64,000 nt of DNA from Anastatus disparis (taxonomy: Eukaryota; Arthropoda; Insecta; Hymenoptera; Eupelmidae). A program made the position numbers and the translations under genes. The stretch lies in NCBI GenBank assembly GCA_017163975.1, contig JAFFSR010000292.1:4543501-4607500 (forward strand), written 5' to 3'. How positions within the stretch are numbered: position 1 is the first letter of the stretch; each line of letters starts with the position of its first letter. Below the pieces are notes generated by a model. That model did no database searches. It saw only the letters and a program-made list of their open reading frames with translations, and was not told the DNA's origin. Shown here one piece after another: positions 11,019 through 21,823 of the stretch.

Positions 11019-12452
11019 ACTACTCGATGGATTTGCTTCTAATTTTACATGGAATTTAGTTTTGTGACTAACTTGCTGGGAAGCTATTGATAATTGGTTC
11101 TTCTAGCGTAGTTTTCATTTTAAAGTTAAAAAAAAAAAAAAAAAATTCGATTTTTTTTTTTTTGGTTTTTTTTGTTTACTACTCGATGAATTTGCTTCAA
11201 AATTTGCATGGAATTTATTTGTGATTGCCCGGATAAAATAAATTTTTAAAAACTGATTTTCTTAGCTTAGTTTTAATTTTAGAGCATTTTGAAATAAAAA
11301 AAAAATGTTTCTATTTATTAAGCCAATAAAATCTTAAAAACTACTCGATGGATTTACTTCAAATTTTCCATACAATTCAATTTTTTGATGAACTGGTGCG
11401 GAAGCTATTGAGAATTGGTTTTCTTAGAGTAGTTTTTTTTTTAGAATCATTTTAAGAATTTTAAAAAAATTTCGATTTTTCATTTCTTTTGTATTTTACG
11501 TAAACTACTCGAAGAATTTGTTCGAAAATTTGTATGAAACTTAATTTCGACTGCCAAAATTATAAAAAATTTTGTAAACTAATTTTCTTAGCGCACTTTT
11601 AATTTTAGAGCATTTTTAAAATTTTTTTAAAAATTTTTATTTTTAATTTTTTTTTATTTTACGAAAACCATACTATAAATTTTCTCCAAAATTTTTATAC
11701 AATTAATTCGCTATTGTCTGAAAAAAATAAGCTTTTGAAAATTAATTTTCTTAGCGTGGTTACAATTTTAGAGAATTTTAAAGATTTAAAAAAAAATTTT
11801 GATTCTTCTTTTCTTATTTTTTTTTATTCTATGTAAAGAACTCGATAGATTTGTTCTAAAAATTACGGGGAAATTATTTGCAACTGCCAAAAGAAGGGAA
11901 ATTTTCAAAAATTGATTTTCATAGCGTAGTTTTAATTTTAGAGCATTTTTAAAATTTTGAAAAAGAAATTTTAAAAAGAAAATGTTATTTATTTAACCAG
12001 TTAGATCTCGAAAATTACTCGATGGATTTGCTTCAAATTTTGTATACCATCTATGTTTTTGTATAACTAGGCAGGAAGCTATTGAAAATTTGTATTCATA
12101 GTGTATTTTTTTTTTTATAGAGCCATTTTAAGAATTTGAAAAAATTTTCGATTTTTAATTTTTTTTTTTGTATTTTACGTAAGTTACTTGATGAATTTGC
12201 TTTGAGATTTTCATGGGAATAATTTGCATCTTCCAAAAGAAGGATAACTTTTATAAACCGATCTTTTTAGCGTAGTTTTCATTTTAGAAAATTTTAAAAA
12301 TTTTCTTAAAAAATTTTCATATTTCAGTTTTTTTCCATTTTACGTAAAGTACTCGATAGAATTGCTCTAAAATTTGTATACAAGTTATTTGCTACTGTCT
12401 TTATAAACCAAGTTTAAAAAAAATAATTTTATTAGCGTAGCTTTTAGATCAC
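11019..12452 (+). repeat. Degenerate tandem array, about nine units of ~165 bp
   Basis: Each unit starts near ACTACTCGATGGATTTGCTT, followed by AAATTTGCATG, then a variable middle, TTTTCTTAGCGTAGTTTTAA, a purine/A-rich stretch and TTTTATTTTACGTAA. Starts are near 11,019, 11,176, 11,340, 11,501, 11,668, 11,838, 12,014, 12,183 and 12,347. Units 1, 3 and 7 carry AAGCTATTGANAATT in the middle, while the others carry a CTGCC/CTGTC variant. Two monomer subtypes are therefore mixed. Non-coding and heavily diverged. Confidence 0.85.
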
Positions 12453-12589
12453 TTCTTTTGATTTCTGAGTTACTCTTGAAAATTTATAATAGTATTACTG
12501 ATTTAGATGTTGACTTGTATTATTACATTCAATAAAGTATTTAAATATAATCATTATTAAATATTATAAATTAAATTGTTTTTTAATAA

Positions 12590-12694
12590 ATGGAAAAAAT
12601 ATTTGAAGAAGAAGAAGAAGAAGAAAAAATTACAGATATTAATAATTACGAAGTTGAACAAGTAAAAAAAACGCTCACTCAAATATATCTATAA
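12590..12694 (+). pseudogene. Small acidic open frame, duplicated at 14,157
   Basis: An ATG-initiated frame of 34 codons with a run of seven glutamates followed by KITDINNYEVEQVKKTL. The same block (EEEKITDINNYDVEQVKITL) recurs in the open frame at 14,157-14,342, about 1.5 kb downstream, with mostly conservative differences. That preservation suggests both derive from a real coding segment rather than chance. I do not recognise the protein. The GAA run is also a (GAA)n microsatellite. Confidence 0.35.
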
Positions 12695-13155
12695 TACATT
12701 TCTCTCTCTCGCGATTAACGTAATAATAAATTTATCAGTTTATTTTAATTATCATCTTGTTAATTTAATTACCGTCACTAAAATTGAAAACTTGGATTTA
12801 CTAAGCTTAGTCCTGATAAAAAGATATCCACAAGATAATAAATCATTAACGTGAAAACGTAACTATATATTAAAAATGAATTTTTAATTATATTTTAATA
12901 AGTCAGAAAAGGTTTTGTAACATTTATAGGATATAATGTTATCGATGATAATACTTGTATTTCATTGGATAAAATGTAGTGGTTAACATTCAAATTAACC
13001 TTATTGAATTATAATTTTAGTGATACAGAAAGAGTACCAGCATCATGCCAATATGCTCATTTATTGGCATTTACCTATTTAAAATTTAGTTAAAAAATCT
13101 CTTTCAATGTTGAAAGCAATTTGTTGTAAAGTTGCTATAAACTACTAATCTGAAG
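12695..13155. other. AT-rich intergenic, no gene seen
   Basis: AT-rich sequence between the duplicated acidic frame and the G-depleted tract. No repeat or open frame stands out. Confidence 0.4.
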
Positions 13156-13620
13156 ATATAAAATCAACCAATAAACTTAAAATAAAAACATCAAAATCTA
13201 ATCAAAAAAATAACAAAATCCATAAATCCATAAATTTTAAATATTATTCTAAAACCCAATCCAAAACTTTTAAATTACAATACAAAAACACTATTTAGAA
13301 CCAACCAAAAAAACTACCCCCCAACTAACATTACACACCACCCCCCATCAATAAAAAACCAATCACCCATTCCAAATAACATTACATTTTTTTTTCCCCT
13401 CATCCACTTCCAATTAAAAATTACTTACCCATCCACATCCCTCCAATTCCATAAACATTTTCCCACCTCTACCCCATCCACAAAATTCAAATATAATATT
13501 ACAATCCCTCCATCCCCCATCCATAAAACTATCACACAACCCACCATCACTTAACACTCAATTTCCTCTTTTTTATTATTTTTCTTCATTCTCTAATCCT
13601 TCTACAAAAACTTATCTCAT
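13156..13620. repeat. G-depleted tract on the + strand (one G in ~465 bases)
   Basis: From 13,156 to 13,620 I find a single G (13,298) while C stays abundant, including runs such as ACTACCCCCCAACTAA and CACCACCCCCCATC. Flanking DNA on both sides contains ordinary numbers of G. Short strings such as AAATCCATAAATCC resemble a degenerate repeat near 47,300-48,050, which does contain G. The pattern is what complete G-to-A change of one strand would leave. No gene is apparent. Confidence 0.85.
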
Positions 13621-13890
13621 GATAAGTTCTTTCATGAATTATTTCAAAGGTTTTAAAATTATTTCATTAAGATTACTAAATTACTACCTTTATTATTAAT
13701 AAAACTTTTTGATCTTATCTGAATCATTCCATCTTTTAATTATTTTCTATTTTAATCTTAGATTTTGATATTTTTTTCCTTTCAGTTCTCTCAAGTCCTT
13801 TCTAGATTCATTAATACTTTATCTCATGATAAGTTCTTTCATGAATTATTTCAATTTTAAATTATTTCATTAGATTACTGAATATTCTAA
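13611..13890 (+). repeat. Tandem duplication with ~207-bp period
   Basis: ATCTCATGATAAGTTCTTTC followed by ATGAATTATTTCA and ATTATTTCATT-AGATTACT occurs at about 13,614 and again at 13,821. The sequence is T-rich and G-poor, continuing the strand bias of the preceding tract in milder form up to about 14,120. No coding potential. Confidence 0.75.
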
Positions 13891-14156
13891 CCTTTTATTA
13901 ATACTTTTTATATCTTAATTCTTGAGAATACTTATTTCGAATCTTTCTATTTTTCAACTATCTTATTTTAGTTATTTTTTCCTTTCAAGTCATTTCATCC
14001 TTTAATCTAATATTTCATATTTAACTTTCATTTCCTTCTTATTATTTTGTAAGACTTTTAATCTTTCTTTATTATTTCTAATTCTTTTCAAAAATATCTT
14101 TTAGTCCTTTTATTTTCACTATTATATTAATTAAATTAAATGGATGAACTGTAAGT

Positions 14157-14342
14157 TTGAAGAATTGCCTTGATAAAATAATAATACATAGTGATAGTGC
14201 TGAAGAAGAAAAAATTACAGATATTAATAACTACGATGTTGAACAAGTGAAAATAACGCTCATTCAAATGTGCAAATCTAATAGAAGAAGTGAAAAAGGT
14301 TGCCATCTTTTGGAAAATAAACGAATTAAGTTGAATTATTAA
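14157..14342 (+). pseudogene. Small open frame with duplicated EEEKITDINNY block
   Basis: The 61-codon frame begins with a non-ATG codon. It contains the EEEKITDINNYDVEQVKITL block shared with 12,590-12,694 and then extends with a charged C-terminus (MCKSNRRSEKG, LENKRIKLNY). Upstream, ATGGATGAACT|GTAAGT at about 14,140-14,153 looks like a start codon followed by a splice donor, so an exon boundary may have been lost or copied here. Product not recognised. Confidence 0.3.
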
Positions 14343-16122
14343 TAATTTTTTTTAATCATAAAATTAAATTGATTATTGCAGTTACACAAATTAATACATG
14401 AGTAAATAACAAAAATCTCAATTAGACAAGGACAGCGAATCCGGCCTGAAAAAAAAGGAATAATTAATTGAGAAGTAAAAGCAATATCATGAATAAGTAA
14501 AAGTAACTTCTTTCATATCCTACCAATGAAGTAATTCCTGTATAGGCCAGTCAAAATAGGGTATTGTTCTGCCAAAATTAGTAACCAGCAACGACCTATG
14601 CGATCATTTAAAAGATAGTCCGTAGATGTCCGTATATGTTTTGGACTAGCAACTATGATTTATTAATTAGTTATTAACAAATTAGTGCAAAAAAAACGTT
14701 TTTTTTTATTTTTTGTTGAAAAAACGAAAACTATTTGACGAATCATCATGGTGTCAATGGGAAAGTTGTAGAAAATTAAATTATCAACAAAACAAGAGGT
14801 CAAACGACCCGATCGGTTTATTAAAACCGAAGAAAATTCTGAAAAACAGGAAAATTTTTCATTTTTTTAAAATTAAATATATACCTTTTTTATATAACTT
14901 TAAATAAAATTGAAAATTATATTTAAAATTAAAGCAATAACTGAACACAACCTTTAAAATTAGATATGTCTTATTGAGAAATCTTTTTAATCAACAAAAA
15001 AATTAATATACTATATTCAATTAATAAAAAATGAAACTCTTGTTTTGTGAATAAAACAGATTTCTTCATAAATTTAAAAATAAATGATTTTTAAAATAGA
15101 AAATTAAATAATTATTAATTTAACTTAAAAATTTTGAAAACTACAAAATATTAATTAAATAGAAATTGTAAAAAAGTATATTACAACTACCGGAGAAATT
15201 AAATAAATAACTACAAACACTCTTTTAATTAATTTTATTAAAATTCCAACGTTCACCACTTGAAATTTAAATTATATTATGTCTATAATATAAACTAGCA
15301 AAAAATACCTCGCTCCTAACGTCGCTCGGTTGAATTTTCATATATTATATTATTATGTATAAATTAGCCAATTTAAAAAAAAAAAGAATCGACGCAACTT
15401 ATGAATTTTGATATTGTAGTTTTGTACTAAATTAAATTTTTCTATTTTTATAAAAAAGATTAATTAAAATTACAATGTGCATAAAAATTGTTTAAATACA
15501 AATTATATCATGATGAATTAGGAATTTGTTCTTCTAAATTGCATTTGAATCAATGAAAAAATATAATAGGATTTTTTTCTTTTTAATCACGTGTTTCAAT
15601 CACGAACCATGAAATAATCGAAAACAGTATTTGACGTTTACTAGAACTAACAACTGCACGAAGAAAAGAAAGTATTGTTAAAAAAGGTTCTAAATCAAGT
15701 ATATCTAATTTATGTATTAAGGTACTTAAAAAAAAAGTGACGATATAATTTCAATTAGTACTATAGCTTGAATTTTAGGGACCAATGTTGGTACTATTAT
15801 ATTATGAAGTAAGAGCATAAATTTGCGATGCTGCCTTTTTTTTGGTATTAAGACTGATCTTTCACCTACTCGATTCAAGGGCAATATTTCGCAGAAAAAG
15901 CAATTATTAACCTCTTTTCGTGCGGCTTTTCCTGTTACTAAAATTGAAAATGATTAAATATAGAATTATTTATATAATATATAAAACTCTTTAAAATTAC
16001 TAATAATTAATATTTAAATTCGTGATATTCAAGGATTAAAACGATACATGTTTATCTTCCATATTCCGTTTTGAAATAGCTACTTTTGAGTTTTAAATTA
16101 ATGATTAGAAATTTAAAATTGT

Positions 16123-16180
<58 letters not shown>

Positions 16181-17550
16181 GATTTACATTATATTTATCA
16201 ACTGTTGAAAATCGTTACACAATTTATTGGGTTTAACGTTAACAGGTATTAATTATATTGAAGTTTTTCGCTCCTAACGTCGCTTAGTTGAATTTTCTTT
16301 TATTATATTATTATGTATAAATGACTAATTTTAAGTAAATAAGAATTAATTAATTTAATTTTGAGTACTGAATAAAATTGAAAATAATTTGATGAAACAT
16401 AATATAAAAATATATGTACACATGTGCTTAAAGTAAAAAAACGTATAATTTATTTCAAGTGACTATTTCTCACTCTACTTCCATTAGAAAAACAAAGATA
16501 GTACGATATTTGATGTAAATAAACTGAGAACTGGGTACTGAGTTACAACTATAATTTCCAGACCTCAATATATGAACATGAATTTGAATTATGAAATTAA
16601 TTTATAAGTGAAACATGCTTAAAAGAAATTCGTGTTGATTTCTAATAAAAATATCTTCACAAATGTATTTTATATATATGAAATACGAAATTTAAATAGA
16701 AAAAATCATAAGATTAAAATACAACATTTTAGTTAATTTTAAATTCGAATATTTCGGAATAAAAAAATAAATATTTGCAATTACTTAACAATCCTTTTTG
16801 CATCTAATATAAAAATTTAATGAGATACAAATATTACAAAGTGTATGTATCACAAGTAAGGTTTGCATATCATAAATATTATAATTTTTAGAAAATTCTT
16901 GATATTAATAGATTATTAATTTGGAAAATTTAATATTTTTTTATTGATGACAAGTAACTTTTCAAAAATAGTTAAAATAATACTTTAAATGTTAATCAAA
17001 TAACATTTTTATCAAAATAAATTTCAACGCTATAATTATTAAAATAAACATTTTTATTTAACTACAATCTATTGTAATAATTATTTTTTTAATATATATG
17101 TATTAAAAAAATAATAATTTTATTTGATGAACAGTTATATAAATATTATATATTTATAATTGTATAACTAAATTTATTAAATTAAAATTGTATTCAGTTA
17201 TCATTCAGAGAATGAGGTATTTAAATTAGTTTTCATGAAAATATATTATTTAAAAAGTTACTTGTTAACAATTTTTTATAAATAACATACATTTAACCTT
17301 AATTACATTTTTATTTGTACACGTGTTTATATTCAAATGAATTGTGATTTATATAAAAATTGTTAGCAATTCATTTCATTGAAGCAATAATATTTTTAAT
17401 AATAGAAACATGAATTTTTAAAAAATATCAAATTACCTCATTTAAAAAATTATAATTACATGATATAAAAATATTTTTTTTAATATCGTTTGAACATAAA
17501 TTTTATGAAATACAATTTAAAAAAAAGATTTATTAGATATTAAATTATTT
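14343..17550. other. Long AT-rich gene-free stretch with dispersed repeats
   Basis: Contents that I can identify: 14,378-14,447 is a fragment of the right arm of the palindrome at 1,338-1,699. A 60-bp direct repeat (CGCTCCTAACGTCGCT followed by TTATATTATTATGTATAAAT) sits at about 15,310-15,365 and 16,269-16,322. A (TA)n microsatellite lies at about 16,126-16,175. The open frame at 14,713-14,907 lacks any recognisable content. The remainder is unstructured AT-rich DNA. Confidence 0.6.
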
Positions 17551-18311
17551 TATAGCACTGCAGGACCTAAATCCGCACTTAGGTAACACTTTTCTGTTAC
17601 CTAGGTGGCACTTTTTTACACGGTACAATAATGAATTTACTTAGGTAACGTACATATATAATAAGAAATAATTTTATATGTAAATTATTTTTTAAAGTAT
17701 TTTCATAAATAATAATAAGCTGTAGTATATTGAAACTCTTTTACATTAACATTCTTCAAATTAAATAACAATTATAAGCAAGTAAGATACGAGTTAAACT
17801 AAAATTGATAGTAGCGTAACATGTAAAGCGAAGAGGTATAGTCATTTCAGCGTTGTATAATAAAATGCTACGGGGAACCCCCTATTACTACACACGATTG
17901 CTATTGCTATACTAAACATGTTACCTCCTCACCGCTCCTACGACGCTAATTCATACGTGAAACAAAATTTCAATTTATGACTTCATAGAAGATGATTTCA
18001 ACAAACAATTTCACATAATATCAATAATATTGATAAAAATTAATTATTATTACACATTTTGAGTATATTTTTGAAATTATATTCTTTATTTTCTTTTTCG
18101 ATCTATTATTCATGGAGTGTTTAGTTTTAGTTTATTTATAGTTTTCTTTTCTTTTTTTCGATTTATCATTCACAGGATGCGTAGTGTTTGGTTTTTTATA
18201 GTTTTCGCTTTTATTTTTTGAATTATAATTCGTGGAGTGCATAGTTTTTGTTTATTACTGATTTTGAAGAGTACAGATTTAATTTGGCGGATTTATGTCC
18301 CACGTGCTACA
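17551..18311. other. Intergenic with small hairpins
   Basis: 17,578-17,607 folds as ACTTAGGTAAC..GTTACCTAGGT. About 17,815-17,950 forms a weak imperfect inverted repeat around AGCGTAACATGT and ACATGTTACC. A 60-65-bp loosely repeated block (TTTTCGATTTATCATTCAYRGG) occurs at about 18,090, 18,155 and 18,215. No gene. Confidence 0.45.
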
Positions 18312-18445
18312 AAATAGTATACGATACTCGTGACCTTAGTGGAACTTTATTACACGGCCGGAGTTATCGCCCTCGCTACGCTCGGGCGATAACTCCGGCC
18401 GTGTAATAAAGTGCTACTTAGGTCACTTGTATCGTAATGTACTAT
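18312..18445. repeat. Palindrome with a perfect 29-bp GC-rich core stem
   Basis: ACTTTATTACACGGCCGGAG and the following TTATCGCCC (18,344-18,372) are repeated exactly in inverted order from about 18,384 to 18,412, leaving an 11-nt loop containing GCTACG. Imperfect pairing continues outward (TGACCTTAGTGG against CTACTTAGGTCA, and ATACGATACTCG against its near complement). The core is far more GC-rich than its surroundings. It is either a very short foldback element or a strong hairpin/terminator-like structure. Confidence 0.8.
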
Positions 18446-18558
18446 TAATAGTCAATTATAAAGATAGGACAATATATAAAATATGAATAAATGTTTCTGA
18501 TTATGTCTATAATTATGCATTTATATGTATAAACTGTCTAGATAGAAGTAGAATTCCC

Positions 18559-20022
18559 TGTGAAGTCATGCGCGACTTCTTTTCTTATTCCCCTCTTTTA
18601 TAATAATTCGCGGTTCATTTGAATTTATATTTTAAATCATTTTATTTAATATCAAAAGATACTTCAACTTTCTTATAATATTTTACATGTTAAATATATT
18701 AGGCAGTTTGCTATGCAAGCTCAGAGTAGGTGGCGTTCTGAGCTCTAGCGCTGTCATGGTGGTACTCTCCACGTGTGCATGGATGAGCATATACGTGTAG
18801 CTATGTGCGTGCAACGACGCGCGACGCGCGACTATTAGAGAAGGGGCTTCCCCCACTACTTTCAAATATGACGTCATCGAATATACACGGATAGACTCAT
18901 GAATACACTCATACATGTTAACATCGCAAGATTGTCGTAGTGTGACCGCCATGACAGCGCTAGAGCTCAGAACGCCACCTGCTTCGAGCTTGCATAGCAA
19001 ACTGCCTAATAGTTTTGAAACATATAGTAAAGCTTAACGTTAAGATCAGAAAAGGAACTCTATAAATTATATTTGAACGACCGTTGAAAGCGAATATTAT
19101 AAGTACAAATAAAGTAAGAAAAAACAGAGAAAGGTTTTCTCTACTCTTTTTTAATGGTATAGCTTATTTAACTTTCATGCATAGACAAAGTTTAACGACT
19201 AAAAGAAATCTTTACTACATATGTTATTAAGAACAAAATCTGTTTAAAGAAATAAATGTCTTCGACATTTATTATAATCCTTTTTTTTTTGTCAAACTGC
19301 GTTATGGTCATCCTTAAACAATATAGAGAAACACGTAGACAATAAATTTATCTTTTAAACAAGATGTTTAGCACGTAGTAACACTTTAGTTTTTTTGGTC
19401 ACTCAAAATAATAAAAATGAATGTAAATCTTCAAGAGTAAAAACCTCATCTCTCGAAGATCTCAATAAAGTCCAAAAAAGGTTGGCACATATGATTTTTA
19501 TTACATCGACAACGATGTTTAAAAGAAAAACCTTTGGAAGGGACAACAACAAAGACATGCGACTTGTTCATCTGCAAAATTGCAACAAGCTTTCTTATTC
19601 GTCCTTGAAAAGCGTGGGAGGAGACGATCTTACCCTTCTACAGCGAATTTGTCTAAAACACTAAGATTGTCACCGCCCCATAAAAAACTACCTGAACTTC
19701 AGCAGCTCGACCAACCAGCCTAGCATCTTCAGAAATTCGTCTGACACCGAAGTGTATTGAACCCACTTTTCTTAAACCTTTTGTATTAAAACGCATCTTT
19801 GTAGAAACTTAAAAGAATATATATATATATAAGTACTTAAGAGGATATCTTAAGTTCTTTTTACTAACCTTAACTAAGTGTTTATTTTATTTAAGCCATC
19901 CTTACATATTTCCGCGCGTTCGAGAGAAAATTTTAATGTTCGTTTCGATTATTTTAAATACCCCGCGTTCCATACTCGCGTTCCCTTGCAAACTCAGTGA
20001 CTCGGGAGTCGCGACCGTCACA
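18559..20022 (+). repeat. 5' LTR of the gypsy element (interrupted)
   Basis: Begins TGTGAAGTCATGCGCGAC and ends CGCGACCGTCACA; about 1,150 bp once the insertion at 18,700-19,008 is removed. The U3/R/U5 boundaries are not marked by a clear TATA/poly-A pair that I can place with confidence. The open frame at 19,395-19,664, shared with the 3' LTR copy, has no recognisable protein content. Confidence 0.93.
18700..19008. mobile_element. 309-bp MITE with ~63-bp terminal inverted repeats, inside the 5' LTR
   Basis: TAGGCAGTTTGCTATGCAAG opens the element and its complement CTTGCATAGCAAACTGCCTA closes it. The repeats continue through GGTGGCGTTCTGAGCTCTAG for about 63 bp. The 3' LTR lacks it and gives the empty site (TTAAATATATAGTTTTG). 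Comparison implies a 2-bp duplication (AT or TA), consistent with a Tc1/mariner-type or related MITE. The interior is more GC-rich than the window average. The open frame on its minus strand is not a gene. Confidence 0.88.
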
Positions 20023-20023
20023 C

Positions 20024-20041
20024 TGGTGCTAGGTGTGGGGT
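20024..20041 (+). promoter_or_regulatory. Candidate primer-binding site
   Basis: One base after the LTR ends, the sequence TGGTGCTAGGTGTGGGGT starts with TGG, the complement of the CCA at a tRNA 3' end. Position and start fit a PBS of a gypsy element. I cannot name the tRNA with certainty; a leucine-type tRNA 3' end (TGGTGNCAGGAGTGGG) is similar. Confidence 0.6.
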
Positions 20042-20227
20042 AGTTTCAATCGACTCGACCGCGGAAATTTAAGTGCCGAGACTCTCAATGAAAAAGAAAA
20101 ACATTTTTGAACATAAAAAAAAAACATTATTAAATAAGTGATTATTTTAACGTGATCACAAGGCACAAGACCTCTTCTCTCCTCCGGTTTTCCACGGTTT
20201 CCCGAGAGGTTCAGGGTGAATACCAGA

Positions 20228-21823
20228 GGGGCTATTCAATTGGCTATACGTATGTACGTATCGCGCCGTACGTACGTACGAACGGACGTAAGTTGGTAGC
20301 CCTACAAAGACGAGTTCGCGCGCGCAAGGAAAGGCTGCTCCAACAATCCAAACCTTAAGTCTACGTTTTCATGTAAATAAAACTATGCCCAAATGATTTT
20401 TACTGCGCGTAGTGTTATTTTAAAGATAGGCATTATTATTATTATTATAATTATTAAGAGGAGGTCGAGTATATCTGTCCTTTTCTAATCAAAGAATTGA
20501 TTTTTTTATAAAAACTAATAATTGTAGCAAAAAATAAGGAGATAGCCCCATCTTGTATCATAAAAAGCAATATTTTATTTGATGAGGAAAAATTATTTTT
20601 ATCGATTCGTTTTGAAGAAAACCTTGAAAAACTTAAAAACTAGAGGTTAGGATAAACAATTCTGTTTTTCAAAGTTTTCTTAAAAACGAAGCGATAAAAA
20701 TAATTTTTCCTCATAAAAGAAAATATTGCTTTTTATTATAGGAGATGGGGCTTTCTTCTTACTTTTTGCTACAATCATTAGGTTTTGCAGAAAAATTAAT
20801 TTTTTAATTAGAAAAGGATAGAGATATACGACCTGCCCTTAATATTATTATTATCATAATAATTATTAGCAGTTATTCTCATTTATACAAATTATTAAAT
20901 TTTTTATACGTATCTAAAATTTTTGTCATAGTAATAATTAATTTAAATAATTGCTTAATTATAAATTAATTATTTAAATAATTTAAGTAATAACTTTTTA
21001 AAAAATTTTTAATGTTTCAAAAGTTGACACAACAAATAAGTTATTTTAATTATCTTTGCCATATTATATTTTTGAATAAAAAGATTAAAATTGATTAACA
21101 AAAAAAAATTATTGTATAAATAAAAATTAAACATTATTTAAAAATTTTTATTTTTTAGAATATAAGATCAGAAGTTAGAATATAATATTACGGATGTTTA
21201 CAATATAAGATTACGAAATGTTAAAAATATATTATTAAGATAAGATTATTATTAAAAATTTATTGTATTTTAAGAATCTTTTTTAATAAATTTTAAGTGT
21301 TTTAAAAGTTAACACATTAAATAAGTTATTCTAATTATCTTTTTGATATTCAAACTTTGATTAAAAAATGAAAATTTATTAACATAAATCAGAGATGAAA
21401 TGATGTGCAAATTCGATCAAAATAAAATAAAATATACTTATGTATTAAAAAATAATCAAATTTTTTTTAAGTAAAAAATAAAATAACATATTCTTTCAAT
21501 TATTTATTATATTTATATGTTTCTACAATATTCAATCAATTCAACATAGTAAAAAATATATTTTTAACATTTCGTTATCTTATATTGTAAACTTATAATT
21601 ATAATAATAATAATAATGCCTATCTTTAAAATAACACTACGCGCAGTAAAAATCATTTGGGCATAGTTTTATTTACATGAAAACGTAGACTTAAGGTTTG
21701 GATTGTTGGAGCAGCCGTTCCTTGCGCGCGCGAACTCGTCTTTGTAGGGCTACCAACTTACGTCCGTTCGTACGTACGTACGGCGCGATACGTACATACG
21801 TATAGCCAATTGAATAGCCCCTC
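20228..21823. repeat. Foldback element with ~228-bp GC-richer arms in the gypsy leader
   Basis: The arm GGGCTATTCAATTGGCTATA.. (20,228 to about 20,455) is repeated inverted at about 21,596-21,823 and is nearly identical. It includes several CGTACGTACG palindromes and CGCGCGCGC. Both arms encode the same accidental peptide. CAGAG lies just outside both ends, allowing one base, and may be a target duplication. Between the arms lies a second palindrome (20,458-20,838) and AT-rich DNA. Confidence 0.8.
20458..20838. mobile_element. TTAA MITE family 2, copy A
   Basis: A 381-bp palindrome with GAGGAGGTCGAGTATATCTG at the left and AGAGATATACGACCTGCCC at the right, flanked by TTAA on both sides (20,454-20,457 and 20,839-20,842). 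A second copy of the family lies at 61,148-61,524, also between TTAA sites. Internal landmarks shared by both are GCAAAAAATAAGGAGAWAGCCCCATC and AAAATTATTTTTATCGMTTCG. Non-coding. Confidence 0.85.

Noticed and set aside
18683..19000. 105-codon minus-strand frame in the 5' LTR
   Set aside because: It lies wholly inside the 309-bp MITE, mostly in its terminal inverted repeats.
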